DNA of 64,000 bases, taken from assembly GCF_003692965.1 (NCBI RefSeq), contig NZ_REHC01000007.1, positions 1 to 64,000 of the forward strand, written 5' to 3'. This stretch comes from Lactobacillus sp. ESL0246 (GTDB lineage: Bacteria > Bacillota > Bacilli > Lactobacillales > Lactobacillaceae). A program made the position numbers and the translations under genes. The notes under the pieces were generated by a model. The model did no database searches, had not been told where the DNA came from, and saw only the letters and a list, made by a program, of their open reading frames with translations. Of the stretch, positions 26,419 through 35,190 are shown piece after piece; within the stretch, counting starts at the first letter, position 1; every line of letters begins with the position of its first letter.

Positions 26419-26571
26419 AAAGAAAAAAAGAGGATTTTTGACAATGCAAACTTCTTCTTCATTATTTTCAATTTCTGGTTTTTGATAAATTATTTTTATA
26501 TTTATTTTATCAATGAAATCATTGTCAAAAGGAAAGTCCTTGTATAATTCATCTAAAATTGCGGTTTTCAT
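26416..26571 (-). CDS. 51-residue peptide, unknown, downstream of the CPBP gene
   Basis: A short reading frame with a good ribosome binding site (GGAG eight bases before the ATG) starting 17 bp after the CPBP stop, so probably co-transcribed. The peptide begins MKTAILDELYKDFPFDNDFI, has an acidic run NNEEE and ends VCIVKNPLFFF with one cysteine and a hydrophobic tail. It resembles no family I know. An acidic leader followed by a short hydrophobic core next to a CPBP protease would fit a processed peptide, but that is inference. Confidence 0.45.
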   Translation of the reverse strand: MKTAILDELYKDFPFDNDFIDKINIKIIYQKPEIENNEEEVCIVKNPLFFF

Positions 26572-26588
26572 TGTTAATATCTCCATAG

Positions 26589-27177
26589 TCAAAAAATAAA
26601 TAAAATTACAAAATTTATAAATGAGTGTAATAATATACTGTTAATAACACTGTTGGTCCATAGTTGAATTAACATTAATGCAAAACTCATTATTGTAAAA
26701 TAAATCAATCCAGTTATGCTGAAATCAGCATGTAATGAAACGAACAAAAGAGTACTGAAGATAATGCCTAAAACAATATGTCCTGATTCTCTTAATCCAG
26801 AAAAAACAACTTTTCTAGAAATTACTTCCTCAATAATCGGAGAAAATATTAAAGTATGAAAAATTGTTCTAGGATCAACCTCTTGCTTTGCATTGCCTGT
26901 CATCATAAGAAAAAATGAACACAAGAAAAAACGCCAAAAATAATTTGCAAAATGAAATTCTGAAATCATGTTTTTCAACAATTTTTGTATAAAAAATGAA
27001 TACAATAAAAATAAACAAGGTTATTATATCTCGAGTCAGTTTAACAGAAAGAAGCTCAAATCTTCGAGATCTCAAGCATAATCTAAAAATTAATCTTATG
27101 CATATTTCATCAAAAAAATAAAATCCTACTGTCATCAAAATTTTTTTAATAGTAGTCTCAGTAGTTATAATTTTCAT
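26589..27177 (-). pseudogene. CPBP family intramembrane protease, frameshifted
   Basis: The start MKIITTETTIKKILMTV has AAGGA six bases upstream. After about 60-80 residues of membrane segments the reading frame shifts in the AT-rich stretch around 26,930-27,000. The C-terminal half in the new frame carries the CPBP (Abi) signature: SPIIEEVISRKVVFSGLR with the glutamate pair, LFVSLHADFS and NSILLHSFIN with the histidines. CPBP proteases occur as immunity or processing factors in bacteriocin loci. One frameshift in an otherwise intact gene could be a recent mutation or a sequencing error. Confidence 0.6.
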
Positions 27178-27752
27178 TTTCTTCCTTATTTTAAAATCAA
27201 GTTCGGAGCAATATATCAAAAAAGCTTGCAGCAAACACTTTTTTATTAACGTTGTAAATCACATCTAAAAGTTATTAATTTATAAACAATTTTTTGCTAT
27301 TTTTATGCTCATGTATTAATGGCATATAAGTGTATTTTAACACCTTTGCTTAATAAAACAAAATTCTTCCTAAAAAATCACAGGCCAATTCCATCGACGA
27401 ATCCTAAAATTTGCTCAAAACGAGCATATTATTAGCCCCGATATGGTGACTGCCTAGTTTTTTCTAATACCTAACAATAATTATTAATATACACGTCCTT
27501 GATTATTACTACAGTCTTATATTCTGCAAGAATACTCAATAAAATTTTTAAATGATTCTAATATTGTTGTTGATTATACTTTTTATTTATATAACAGCGT
27601 AAAAGCAATGCCTAATACTGTTGAGTTGAATTGAATTTCTTCTCATCTCACCAATATTCTTTGCTTCGAAAGCACAAAATTTGTCAAAAAGTATTAAACT
27701 TCAAAATGAAGTGTTTTTTATAAGGAATCGATATTAATATCAAGCTAGTTAA
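27178..27752. other. Non-coding stretch between the CPBP and apbE remnants
   Basis: No intact gene is visible. A + strand hairpin ACTTC-AAAAT-GAAGT followed by GTTTTTT lies at 27698-27718, and a 20-codon frame ending in TAG lies at 27395-27457. The remainder is AT-rich sequence with no recognisable motif. Confidence 0.5.
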
Positions 27753-28687
27753 TTAAACCTTATCAAATAAAATTTTATCATCATTGTATACAAAAACCGC
27801 TGCATAATAATCAGGGTTGTTAAGCCAACCTTTTAGAGGTTTTCCAGCAAAAAACAATTTTTTACATTCCACTTCAGCTTCCACCGAATCTTTTGTAAAA
27901 GCTGTTACACTCATAAGATTTGCATTTACAAGATATCCGGTTTTATCATCAAATATATGATGATATTTCTTATCATTAGCTTCTAAATATCTTTCATAAA
28001 TCCCACTTGTAACAACCAGAGCATTCAGGGGTACTAATAGTTGCTATAGGGGTGCCCAAGAGGCCTAAAGATGGATCTTGGATAGTTCAAATTCAAGATC
28101 CATCTTTAGGATCTGGAGAATCACCAACGAACAATATATTCCCACCTAAATTAATTATTCCTTGATTAACACCAATGGACCTCCAAAAATCCCGAATTCT
28201 GTCAGCAATCCACCCTTTTGCAATTCCACCTAGGTCTATTTCCATGCCTTTTTAGTTAAAAACACTGAGTGATCATTATCATTCTGTTGAATGTTTTTAG
28301 GATTAACTAAACTAAGACTTGACTTTATTTCCTTTCCATCAGGAACTTTTGCATCGTTAAATCCTATATGCCATATAACTTAACTATTGGACCAATTAAA
28401 GCATTAAATCCAAAATTTTCTCTACTTTTCTTAATGGCTAATGGCTAACTTAATTAAAGAGTATGTTTCATTTGAAACCTTAACTTTTTTATCCCCTGCA
28501 AATTGATTAATTTGATAACTTCAGAATTATTCGAATTAACAGTTAATCTTTTTTCATAGCTATTTATTAAATCAACAATTCTTTTTATAATACCTTTTCT
28601 TTGGGTATCACAAATAGTTAATTCTATAGTAGCTCCCATAGTTTTATAACTATATGAAATATTTTTATTTGAATTATTATTACTCAT
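27753..28687 (-). pseudogene. ApbE family FAD:protein FMN transferase pseudogene
   Basis: ApbE enzymes attach FMN to threonine residues of extracytoplasmic redox proteins. Traceable pieces in order are SYKTMGATIELTI, NSYEKRLTVNSNNSEV, then GFNALIGPIVKLWHIGF, KGMEIDLGGIAKGWIADRI, GVNQGIINLGGNILFVG, then YHHIFDDKTGYLVNANLMSVTAFT and a C-terminus ending DDKILFDKV. The pieces lie in at least three frames with internal stops, so the gene is dead. Its length is that of a complete ApbE without a lipoprotein signal. Confidence 0.75.
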
Positions 28688-28706
28688 AAATACTAATAAA
28701 ATTCAA

Positions 28707-28820
28707 TTAACAAGTCGGTCGAGTCAGTATTTGCCCAATTTTATGAAATAGATATCCTCCAGAATACTCTGCAGCCTCTTCATCACTTAAAACTTTAATT
28801 TCATGTTTTTTATCTTCCAT
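28707..28820 (-). CDS. 37-residue peptide with a double-glycine leader
   Basis: The frame encodes a leader MEDKKHEIKVLSDEEAAEYSGG and a predicted mature peptide YLFHKIGQILTRPTC. The leader has the pattern of peptides cut after Gly-Gly by C39-peptidase ABC transporters, as in class II bacteriocins and pheromones (hydrophobic residues at -4, -7, -12 style spacing, acidic residues between). The mature part is basic with a single terminal cysteine. GGAAG lies six bases before the ATG. The IS1182 copy 2 starts 21 bp upstream and has probably removed the promoter. No C39 transporter is present in this window. Confidence 0.5.
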   Translation of the reverse strand: MEDKKHEIKVLSDEEAAEYSGGYLFHKIGQILTRPTC

Positions 28821-28841
28821 TTTGAGCTTCCAAAAGTTAAT

Positions 28842-30024
28842 AAGTGTCTGGGAAAAAACTAGCTTCGTAGACAAAAAATATAGATCAAAAATTTCTCTTT
28901 AGAAATACTTGATCTATTTTTTCCTATTTTTGCTTTAAAGGGAGTCCCTTTATCCCCCTCCTATTCCAATATTTGCTTAAGTTCATCATCATGAGCATCA
29001 AACCAACATCGGTTTCACCTTTTTTCTTGCCTAGTGAATGTGTCCTCCGCATACCAAATACACTCTTCATCTGTCCAAAGACTGGCTCGACATCTATTTT
29101 CCTGCAGCGTTTGTCTGTTTTACTTTGAAGAGTGACTTTGGCTTTAAACTTAAAATATTGCCAGCTGGGATTATATTGTACCTGTCTTTGGCGCACGCCT
29201 TGCCAGTCTATATAATAATCATCTTGTTCGTGATAAGTCCAGTTAGCCAGCATCGGCAACAATATTCTTGAACTTATCTAAAACAGTCATCTGCGCCAAA
29301 AAGGGTTTTAAAGTCTTAAAATTCGTTGGGTTAGGGTAAAGTGCATAATCTACCACATACTGATCGATAGTGGCAGCTTGAATATTATCCCCCGGTTTGA
29401 GATGACCATTCTTCATATGATTTTCTTTCATATGTATAAAAGTCGCATCATGGTCAGTTTTAGCATAGCTGTTACGCTCGCCAAATATTGTTTCTGCTTC
29501 TTCATACTTCTTAGCTCTAGGAATCAAGTCCTGACGCAATTTATGCCGGATCTTTTTGAGACCACGTCTTTGGCGTTTTTAGTTGAACCTCCAGGTACGA
29601 CTCTTTAGGTTCAGCGATCATTGCTAGACCTTGACTAGTTTGCACTTCTTCTTCAGTGATTGCTTGAATTACTTCTTTTTGAATTAGCTCATCATAAAGT
29701 TTAATTGCACTAATTTTTAATTTGGCATGGACGCTAGATCTAAAGTTATTGATCGTATGATACGAAATATGCCTACCACCAGCAATGACATCATTGGTAA
29801 ATTTTCTGCTAGCATTCTTTCAATCTTCCTGCCAGAGAAAACCCGTCGAGAATAAGCAAGCAGTTTGACCTGTGATATAATTTTGATACATGAAAAGCTC
29901 ACCTTTTTTGTGATAAATTAATAATATCAAGGTTGGGGCAGAATATATATGAAAAATCCGCTAGAACTTAAAGGTTCTAACGAATTTTTTTGATTTTTAG
30001 TGTCTAGTTTTTTCCCAGACACTT
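28842..30024 (-). mobile_element. Internally deleted IS1182-type element, copy 2
   Basis: A 1,183-bp element with the same perfect 21-bp terminal repeats as copy 1 (28842-28862 and 30004-30024) and the same orientation. Its termini and terminal hairpins are nearly identical to copy 1, but the internal deletions differ. The right end is 21 bp from the carB stop. Confidence 0.8.
28924..29902 (-). pseudogene. IS1182 family transposase remnant, copy 2
   Basis: Surviving blocks on the - strand are the extreme N-terminus joined out of frame to AYSRRVFSGRKIERMLAENLPMM, the block from MRQDLIPRAKKYEEAETIFGER to LKPFLAQMTVLDKF, and the C-terminal block ANWTYHEQDDYYIDWQGVR through IDVEPVFGQMKSVFGMRRTHSLG. 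The last of these holds the conserved end of the DDE domain. The segment between WQGVR and QRQVQYN is missing here although copy 1 keeps it. Confidence 0.7.
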
Positions 30025-30045
30025 ACTTTTGCTTTAAAAGACTGG

Positions 30046-33000
30046 TTAAAGCGGTTGAGTTGTTAACGACAAAGATTCAAGCACCGTTAAGATTAGTTCA
30101 GTAGTTTCGATACTTGAAAAAACTGGTATATGAATATTAAGTGCGGCATCTCTAATCATAATAGCATCTTCGCTTGCACTATCTGATAAATTAGTGATAT
30201 TGATAACCATTACGATCTTATGTTGGCGAATCTTTGCTAAGAGACTATTAGAACCATTATGTATTTTGGTAAGTACGCTAGTAGTAATTCCAGCTTCTGC
30301 TAAGTTATTTGCAGTTCCTTCTGTTGCAACTATTTTAAAGCCAAGGCGGTAAAAGCGTTGTGCTAAGTCCGTCATACGTTTCTTATCTTCATCACGAACA
30401 GATATAAAAATGGTACCAAAACTTGGAATTTTAAGTCCGCTAGCTTCATATCCTTTATATAAGGCTTTAGCTAGTTCGGTATCGCGTCCCATGACTGAAC
30501 CAGAAGATTTCATCTTTGAATCAAAAGTATTGATGCTCTTATAGTTAATATACGAAAATACTGGCATTTTTACATGAATAAAGTTTGTAGAAGACCATAA
30601 TCCGGATTTATAACCCAAGCTGGTAATGCTGTGACCAGCTAAAACGGAAGTTGCACATTCGGTAATATCTTTTCCCAATGCTTGGGATAGAAAAGCAATG
30701 TTATGCCCCGCATAAGGCTTAATTTGCAAAAGGTAAATATTTTTATCAACAATTAAAAAATGTAAGGTAAAAATACCTTTCATCTTTATCTTTTGAACCA
30801 ACCTAGTTGTGTATGTTGTTAGCAATTTTTTCCCATTTTTAGAAAGATTGCGTGGTTTAAAAATTGCAATTGAATCCGATGCATGTGAGCCTGTTTGTTC
30901 TAAATGTTCAATGATTCCGGGAATTGTTACATCTTTTCCGTCTGAAATTGCCGTAATTTCATATTTATTTCCCTCAATAAAGTGAGATAAAGAAATTTTG
31001 GCCAACTGATTTTCTTCCAAATATTCTTGTAAAGCGGGCAGATCGTAAACAACTGCAGATTTTTGTTTAATACCTTTACTATTAAAACCACCAATTAAAA
31101 TTGGAAAACCATGTTCATGAATAAAATCGTTAGCTTTCTTTTGATCAGTTGTAGTAATCAACGGATTTTCTTTTAAAAATTTTAGCGGTGATGATAATAC
31201 TTGTTCAATTCTGTCTTTGACATTAATATTTTGATTTCCAAAAATGTTAAGTCCTCTGTTAATTAGTTTTTTAGCTAATGCATTGATCTGCTTACCAGAA
31301 AATTGCAATAAAACATCCTTAATATTTTCTTTTTTAGTAATTTGAAGAATATTTTCAATTGTAATTGGTTCAAAGTAAACTTTATCTGCCTTTTGATAAT
31401 TTGTGGCAACTGATTCATCATTATTAGATAACAGAACTGTGGCATAATCATTATTATGTAAAGTCATTAAAGCATGGGTAATCATGTAATCAAATTCACT
31501 CGTAACTGAGACTTGTGATGGAAGCATTCCAATGACAAGCACCTTTTTATTGGCCTTTAGTGGTTTAGATTCATTTTGAACCCCAAAGGCATTGTAATAT
31601 TGATGAGCATTAGGTTGATAAATTCCAGAAGAGCCATCAATTTGAATATAAGAAGGTTCAAGGTGTAAATTTTCAAGACGTTTATTTAAATCAGAGATAT
31701 TGACATTTGATAAAGCAGAAATTAACGAATTGTTAAAGCCACGTATTTTAGCCTTTAAAAGTAAATGATCATCTATTTTTTCTGTCCGTAACTGTTGACC
31801 AATTTGAACTAAATACTCAAGTTTTTGATAATAAACGGGATGAATATGAGTTAGTGGTTGCACTTCTTGATAAGTAAAGCCTTGGCAAATTGCTGCTAAT
31901 AGCTTAATCAAATGATGTTCATCTGGATGTAGCAAATCTTGGATAATTTCATTACGTGGCTTGGTTTTTTCTTTCTGATAAATTTCTAGAGCCATCTTAA
32001 TATTGACAGTTGAAGCTAATCCTTTTAAAAAGGCTGTTTCAAAGTTCCGACCAATTCCGATTGCTTCACCACTAGCCTTCATTTTTCGACCTAAATTATA
32101 GTGATTACTTCCAGACTGTGTTAGCGACCAAAAAGGCATTCTAATTGCTACTTTGTCTAATGCAGGTTCAATTGCAGCATTAAGGCCAGATAATGGGTCA
32201 GTTATTTCATTTAGATGATAGCCAATTGCAATTTTGCAAACAATGTATCCCATATCATACAAAGAGGCTTTTTGCGACCAAATTGCACTGCGAGTTAATC
32301 TTGGTTTGATTGATAAAATTTTTACTGTAAACGAAGTCCCTTTGTGCTTAACTGCAAAATGCATATTTAATACGCCAACAATTTTTAAACTGTTCGCAAT
32401 TTTTTTAGCAATTTGACGAATTGTTTGCACTTGATCATTATTGAGAGTTAACGCGGGCATTACTGCTGTCGAATCTCCAGAATTAATTGCTACAGGCTCA
32501 ATAGTATCGGCTATTCCGGTGAAAATAATGTTACCAGCATTATCCCGAATCACATTAAGTAAAACTTCATTCCAAGAAGATAGATCTTCTGTTAAGCGAT
32601 AATGTTTAATTGAAAAATCATGTCGTTGACGTTCCTTTTTTAAATAACCACTAACTTCTTTTGCACTATAAAAAATAATCCGTTTATTTTGAATGTATTG
32701 TTGTTCTTTAATTAATAAAACTGGAAAAGTTACCTTTGAATTTAATTCTTGCTCTAAATTATTATAAGTAAAATCGGATAAATTCCAATATCGATTAACA
32801 GATATATCGTTTTGCTCAAGAAATGTGGTCATTTTTTGATGACTATTAATCATGAGAGTTGAATCATTTACACCCAATAACCGAATACCCATTTGTTTTA
32901 AAATGCCATCTTTGATTAATTCGCGAGTTACTTTTAATCCAATTGTTGACCCGTAAACTGGAATAATAGCGCTAGGTTCTTCCATACGAATAATTCTTTT

Positions 33001-33222
33001 AAGAAAGTCAAGAGTCATTGGTTCTAGATAAACAGTTACTCCTGCTTTCTTATCGGTTGATATCGTCGCGGGATTAGGATTAACAAGAATAACGCGAATA
33101 TCTTCTTCTAGGAGTGCTGTAATTGCATCTGAAATCAAGACGTCTGTCTCTGAGACTTTACCAATCAATGTTGGTCCAGAACCAATAATTAAAACTTTGT
33201 CTAAATCATTTTCTAAAGGCAT
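30046..33222 (-). CDS. carB: Divergent carbamoyl-phosphate synthase large subunit with altered active sites
   Basis: A full-length, uninterrupted 1,058-residue CarB with two ATP-grasp halves, an oligomerisation region and a C-terminal MGS-like allosteric domain (about residues 930-1050). Both active sites are changed. In the first half the metal-ligand positions Gln, Glu and Asn (E. coli 285, 299, 301) align with His288, Ser304 and Lys306, and the glycine-rich ATP lid is absent (LLIKEQQYIQNK). In the second half Gln829, Glu841, Asn843 and Arg845 align with His821, Gln833, Lys835 and Tyr837. Synthase activity is therefore doubtful. It starts two bases after carA. Confidence 0.85.
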   Translation of the reverse strand: MPLENDLDKVLIIGSGPTLIGKVSETDVLISDAITALLEEDIRVILVNPNPATISTDKKAGVTVYLEPMTLDFLKRIIRMEEPSAIIPVYGSTIGLKVTRELIKDGILKQMGIRLLGVNDSTLMINSHQKMTTFLEQNDISVNRYWNLSDFTYNNLEQELNSKVTFPVLLIKEQQYIQNKRIIFYSAKEVSGYLKKERQRHDFSIKHYRLTEDLSSWNEVLLNVIRDNAGNIIFTGIADTIEPVAINSGDSTAVMPALTLNNDQVQTIRQIAKKIANSLKIVGVLNMHFAVKHKGTSFTVKILSIKPRLTRSAIWSQKASLYDMGYIVCKIAIGYHLNEITDPLSGLNAAIEPALDKVAIRMPFWSLTQSGSNHYNLGRKMKASGEAIGIGRNFETAFLKGLASTVNIKMALEIYQKEKTKPRNEIIQDLLHPDEHHLIKLLAAICQGFTYQEVQPLTHIHPVYYQKLEYLVQIGQQLRTEKIDDHLLLKAKIRGFNNSLISALSNVNISDLNKRLENLHLEPSYIQIDGSSGIYQPNAHQYYNAFGVQNESKPLKANKKVLVIGMLPSQVSVTSEFDYMITHALMTLHNNDYATVLLSNNDESVATNYQKADKVYFEPITIENILQITKKENIKDVLLQFSGKQINALAKKLINRGLNIFGNQNINVKDRIEQVLSSPLKFLKENPLITTTDQKKANDFIHEHGFPILIGGFNSKGIKQKSAVVYDLPALQEYLEENQLAKISLSHFIEGNKYEITAISDGKDVTIPGIIEHLEQTGSHASDSIAIFKPRNLSKNGKKLLTTYTTRLVQKIKMKGIFTLHFLIVDKNIYLLQIKPYAGHNIAFLSQALGKDITECATSVLAGHSITSLGYKSGLWSSTNFIHVKMPVFSYINYKSINTFDSKMKSSGSVMGRDTELAKALYKGYEASGLKIPSFGTIFISVRDEDKKRMTDLAQRFYRLGFKIVATEGTANNLAEAGITTSVLTKIHNGSNSLLAKIRQHKIVMVINITNLSDSASEDAIMIRDAALNIHIPVFSSIETTELILTVLESLSLTTQPL

Positions 33223-33224
33223 GT

Positions 33225-34277
33225 TTACACCATCATTTTTACAAAATTATCAAAAATTTCAATTGCATCTAAACTACCTGGGGCTCCTTCTGCATTGAAA
33301 GCTGTCGCAATTACCTTGTTCTTAGTACTGAATCCAGCCAGTAATTCGCTATGAAGGTCATAATATTCATGTACCATAGGTAATTGAATGCTATTAGATA
33401 GAACAAGTTGATTGATATTCATTGCCACTTGCAAGATATGATTAGTATTTTGATCAATTACGGGATAATTAGTTCCATTATATGGCTCAGGTAATTTAAC
33501 TAATTGAAGTTTTAAATAATCGCTTAATGCTAAAAAACCTAATCCGATTGCCCAAATTGGCTTTTTAGTATAAAAAGTATCAAAAATGGACTTAAGATCT
33601 TCTCTAACTTCCTCTACTTTGCCCGGCCCACCAGAAATTATAATTCCATCAGGACGTAAATTTTTGATGTCCGGAACTAATGTATTATAAGGAAAAACTG
33701 TAGCATTGATTTTTCTTAGCGATAATTCACGCAACATTGAATGTTTAAGTCCTAAATCTATAATAGCTACTGTTTTACCAACATTTGGAACAGCATAAGC
33801 ATTTTTTGTCGAAACAGTTGCCGATCTATTTTTTGGCAAAACTAATGCTTTAATCTGGTCAAAAGCGTGTTCGTCATTTGTATCCATAATCGAGGCTTTA
33901 ATTGTCTTTTCTTTAGTTAATCGATGAACTAATGCTCGCGTATCAACATTATAAATTAAAGGAATATTTTTTTCTTTTAAAAAAGAATCAAGATCTTGAA
34001 AATTTTCACTATCAGAAATATTAAGTGCAATATCGTTTGCAATAATTCCCTTAACTGATGGGTTAATGCTTTCGTAATCGATTGCGTTGATTCCGTTACC
34101 ACCAATCATAGGCGCAGTAAAGATTAAAATCTTTCCAGCGTTTGTAGGGTCTGTTAAAGCCTCCTGATAACCAAAATTACTGGTTTGAATTGCTAATTCA
34201 CCTGTAGAAATAATTGAAGAGCCTAAACTTTCACCAGGAAAAAAGCAACCATCTTCAAGAATCAAATATCGTTTCAT
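33225..34277 (-). CDS. carA: Divergent carbamoyl-phosphate synthase small subunit lacking the glutaminase nucleophile
   Basis: A full-length 350-residue CarA homologue. The N-terminal domain is typical (YLILEDGCFFPGESLG, GYQEALTDPTNAGKI, NVDTRALVHRL). In the class I glutaminase domain the expected GICLGHQ is AIGLGFL, so the nucleophilic cysteine is Gly245 and the following His and Gln are lost. The catalytic His of YHPEASPG is Asn328 (FNAEGAPG). Only the glutamate (Glu330) remains. It cannot use glutamine by the known mechanism. The gene lies 4 bp after rluD in the order lspA-rluD-carA-carB, where other Firmicutes have the pyr operon. Confidence 0.85.
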   Translation of the reverse strand: MKRYLILEDGCFFPGESLGSSIISTGELAIQTSNFGYQEALTDPTNAGKILIFTAPMIGGNGINAIDYESINPSVKGIIANDIALNISDSENFQDLDSFLKEKNIPLIYNVDTRALVHRLTKEKTIKASIMDTNDEHAFDQIKALVLPKNRSATVSTKNAYAVPNVGKTVAIIDLGLKHSMLRELSLRKINATVFPYNTLVPDIKNLRPDGIIISGGPGKVEEVREDLKSIFDTFYTKKPIWAIGLGFLALSDYLKLQLVKLPEPYNGTNYPVIDQNTNHILQVAMNINQLVLSNSIQLPMVHEYYDLHSELLAGFSTKNKVIATAFNAEGAPGSLDAIEIFDNFVKMMV

Positions 34278-34281
34278 TTCA

Positions 34282-35190
34282 TCACTTTGTTTCTCTTAAT
34301 TGAGATATGGTTTTGTTAAAAATTAGTGGAGGTTCTACTTCGAACTCAAGCCACTGGTTAGTGTGTGGTTGATTAAAACCCAAACGGGCAGCATGCAAAA
34401 ATTGACCATGACCTTTTAATGTGTGGTGAGGTCCATATAACGGATCACCAGCTACAGGATGCCCAATGTATGCCAAGTGAACTCTAATTTGATGTGTTCG
34501 TCCGGTCTCTAACTGGCAACGGATTAAACTATACCCATTAAATTGTTCTAAGATTTCAAAATGGGTACGTGCCTTTTTACCATTTTCAATTACGGCCATT
34601 TTTTTTCGATTAACACGATCTCTACCGATAGGAGCATCGATTACTCCTACTTTTTCATTAAAATTACCATGAACAATAGCAAGGTATTGTCGTTTATTAG
34701 TTTTGTGTGCCAATTGCGATTCCAAACTTATTCGAGCATCAGCATTTTTGGCTACCATCAATAATCCTGATGTATCTTTGTCAATTCGGTGAACAATTCC
34801 AGGACGGAAACCTTCAGGACTTTTGGCTAAACTTTTGGTATGAAATAACAGTGCATTAACTAAAGTATGATCGGGATGTCCTGCTGACGGATGAACTACC
34901 ATACCCTGAGGCTTATTGACCACAATCACGTCATCATCTTCATAAATGATTTCTAATGGAATATTCTCTGGTGAAATATTTAATGGTTTGAGCATGGGAA
35001 CAGTAATAGAAATATAATCATTGATCCGGACTTTATAAGATGCTTTTTCATTTTTTCCGTTTACGAAAATTTGTTTTCCATCAATTAATTCTTTGACGCG
35101 AGAACGTGAAAGCGTTGGTATTTGAGTTGTAATATATTTATCAAGTCTACCATTTAAGGCAGTAACTTTGATGGTATATTTATCCGACAT
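34282..35190 (-). CDS. RluD-type 23S rRNA pseudouridine synthase
   Basis: Converts uridines in large-subunit rRNA to pseudouridine. The protein has an N-terminal S4 RNA-binding domain (GRLDKYITTQIPTLSRSRVKELIDGKQIFVNG) and the catalytic domain with PGIVHRIDKDTSGLLMVAKN, where the aspartate is the catalytic residue, and TGRTHQIRVHLAYIGHPVAGDPLYG. The frame is open to 35262, but the ATG at 35190 has AAGGTGA upstream and overlaps the end of lspA by 11 bp, which indicates coupling. That gives 302 residues, the normal length (YlyB/RluD group). Confidence 0.93.
   Translation of the reverse strand: MSDKYTIKVTALNGRLDKYITTQIPTLSRSRVKELIDGKQIFVNGKNEKASYKVRINDYISITVPMLKPLNISPENIPLEIIYEDDDVIVVNKPQGMVVHPSAGHPDHTLVNALLFHTKSLAKSPEGFRPGIVHRIDKDTSGLLMVAKNADARISLESQLAHKTNKRQYLAIVHGNFNEKVGVIDAPIGRDRVNRKKMAVIENGKKARTHFEILEQFNGYSLIRCQLETGRTHQIRVHLAYIGHPVAGDPLYGPHHTLKGHGQFLHAARLGFNQPHTNQWLEFEVEPPLIFNKTISQLRETK

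Noticed and set aside
27395-27457. 20-codon frame RRILKFAQNEHIISPDMVTA, similar to the start of AbiEi-type antitoxins
   Set aside because: Too short and without a start codon or flanking continuation; at most a tiny relic.
29038-29271. Open frames on the + strand within IS copy 2
   Set aside because: They are antisense to transposase blocks that are clearly recognisable on the - strand.
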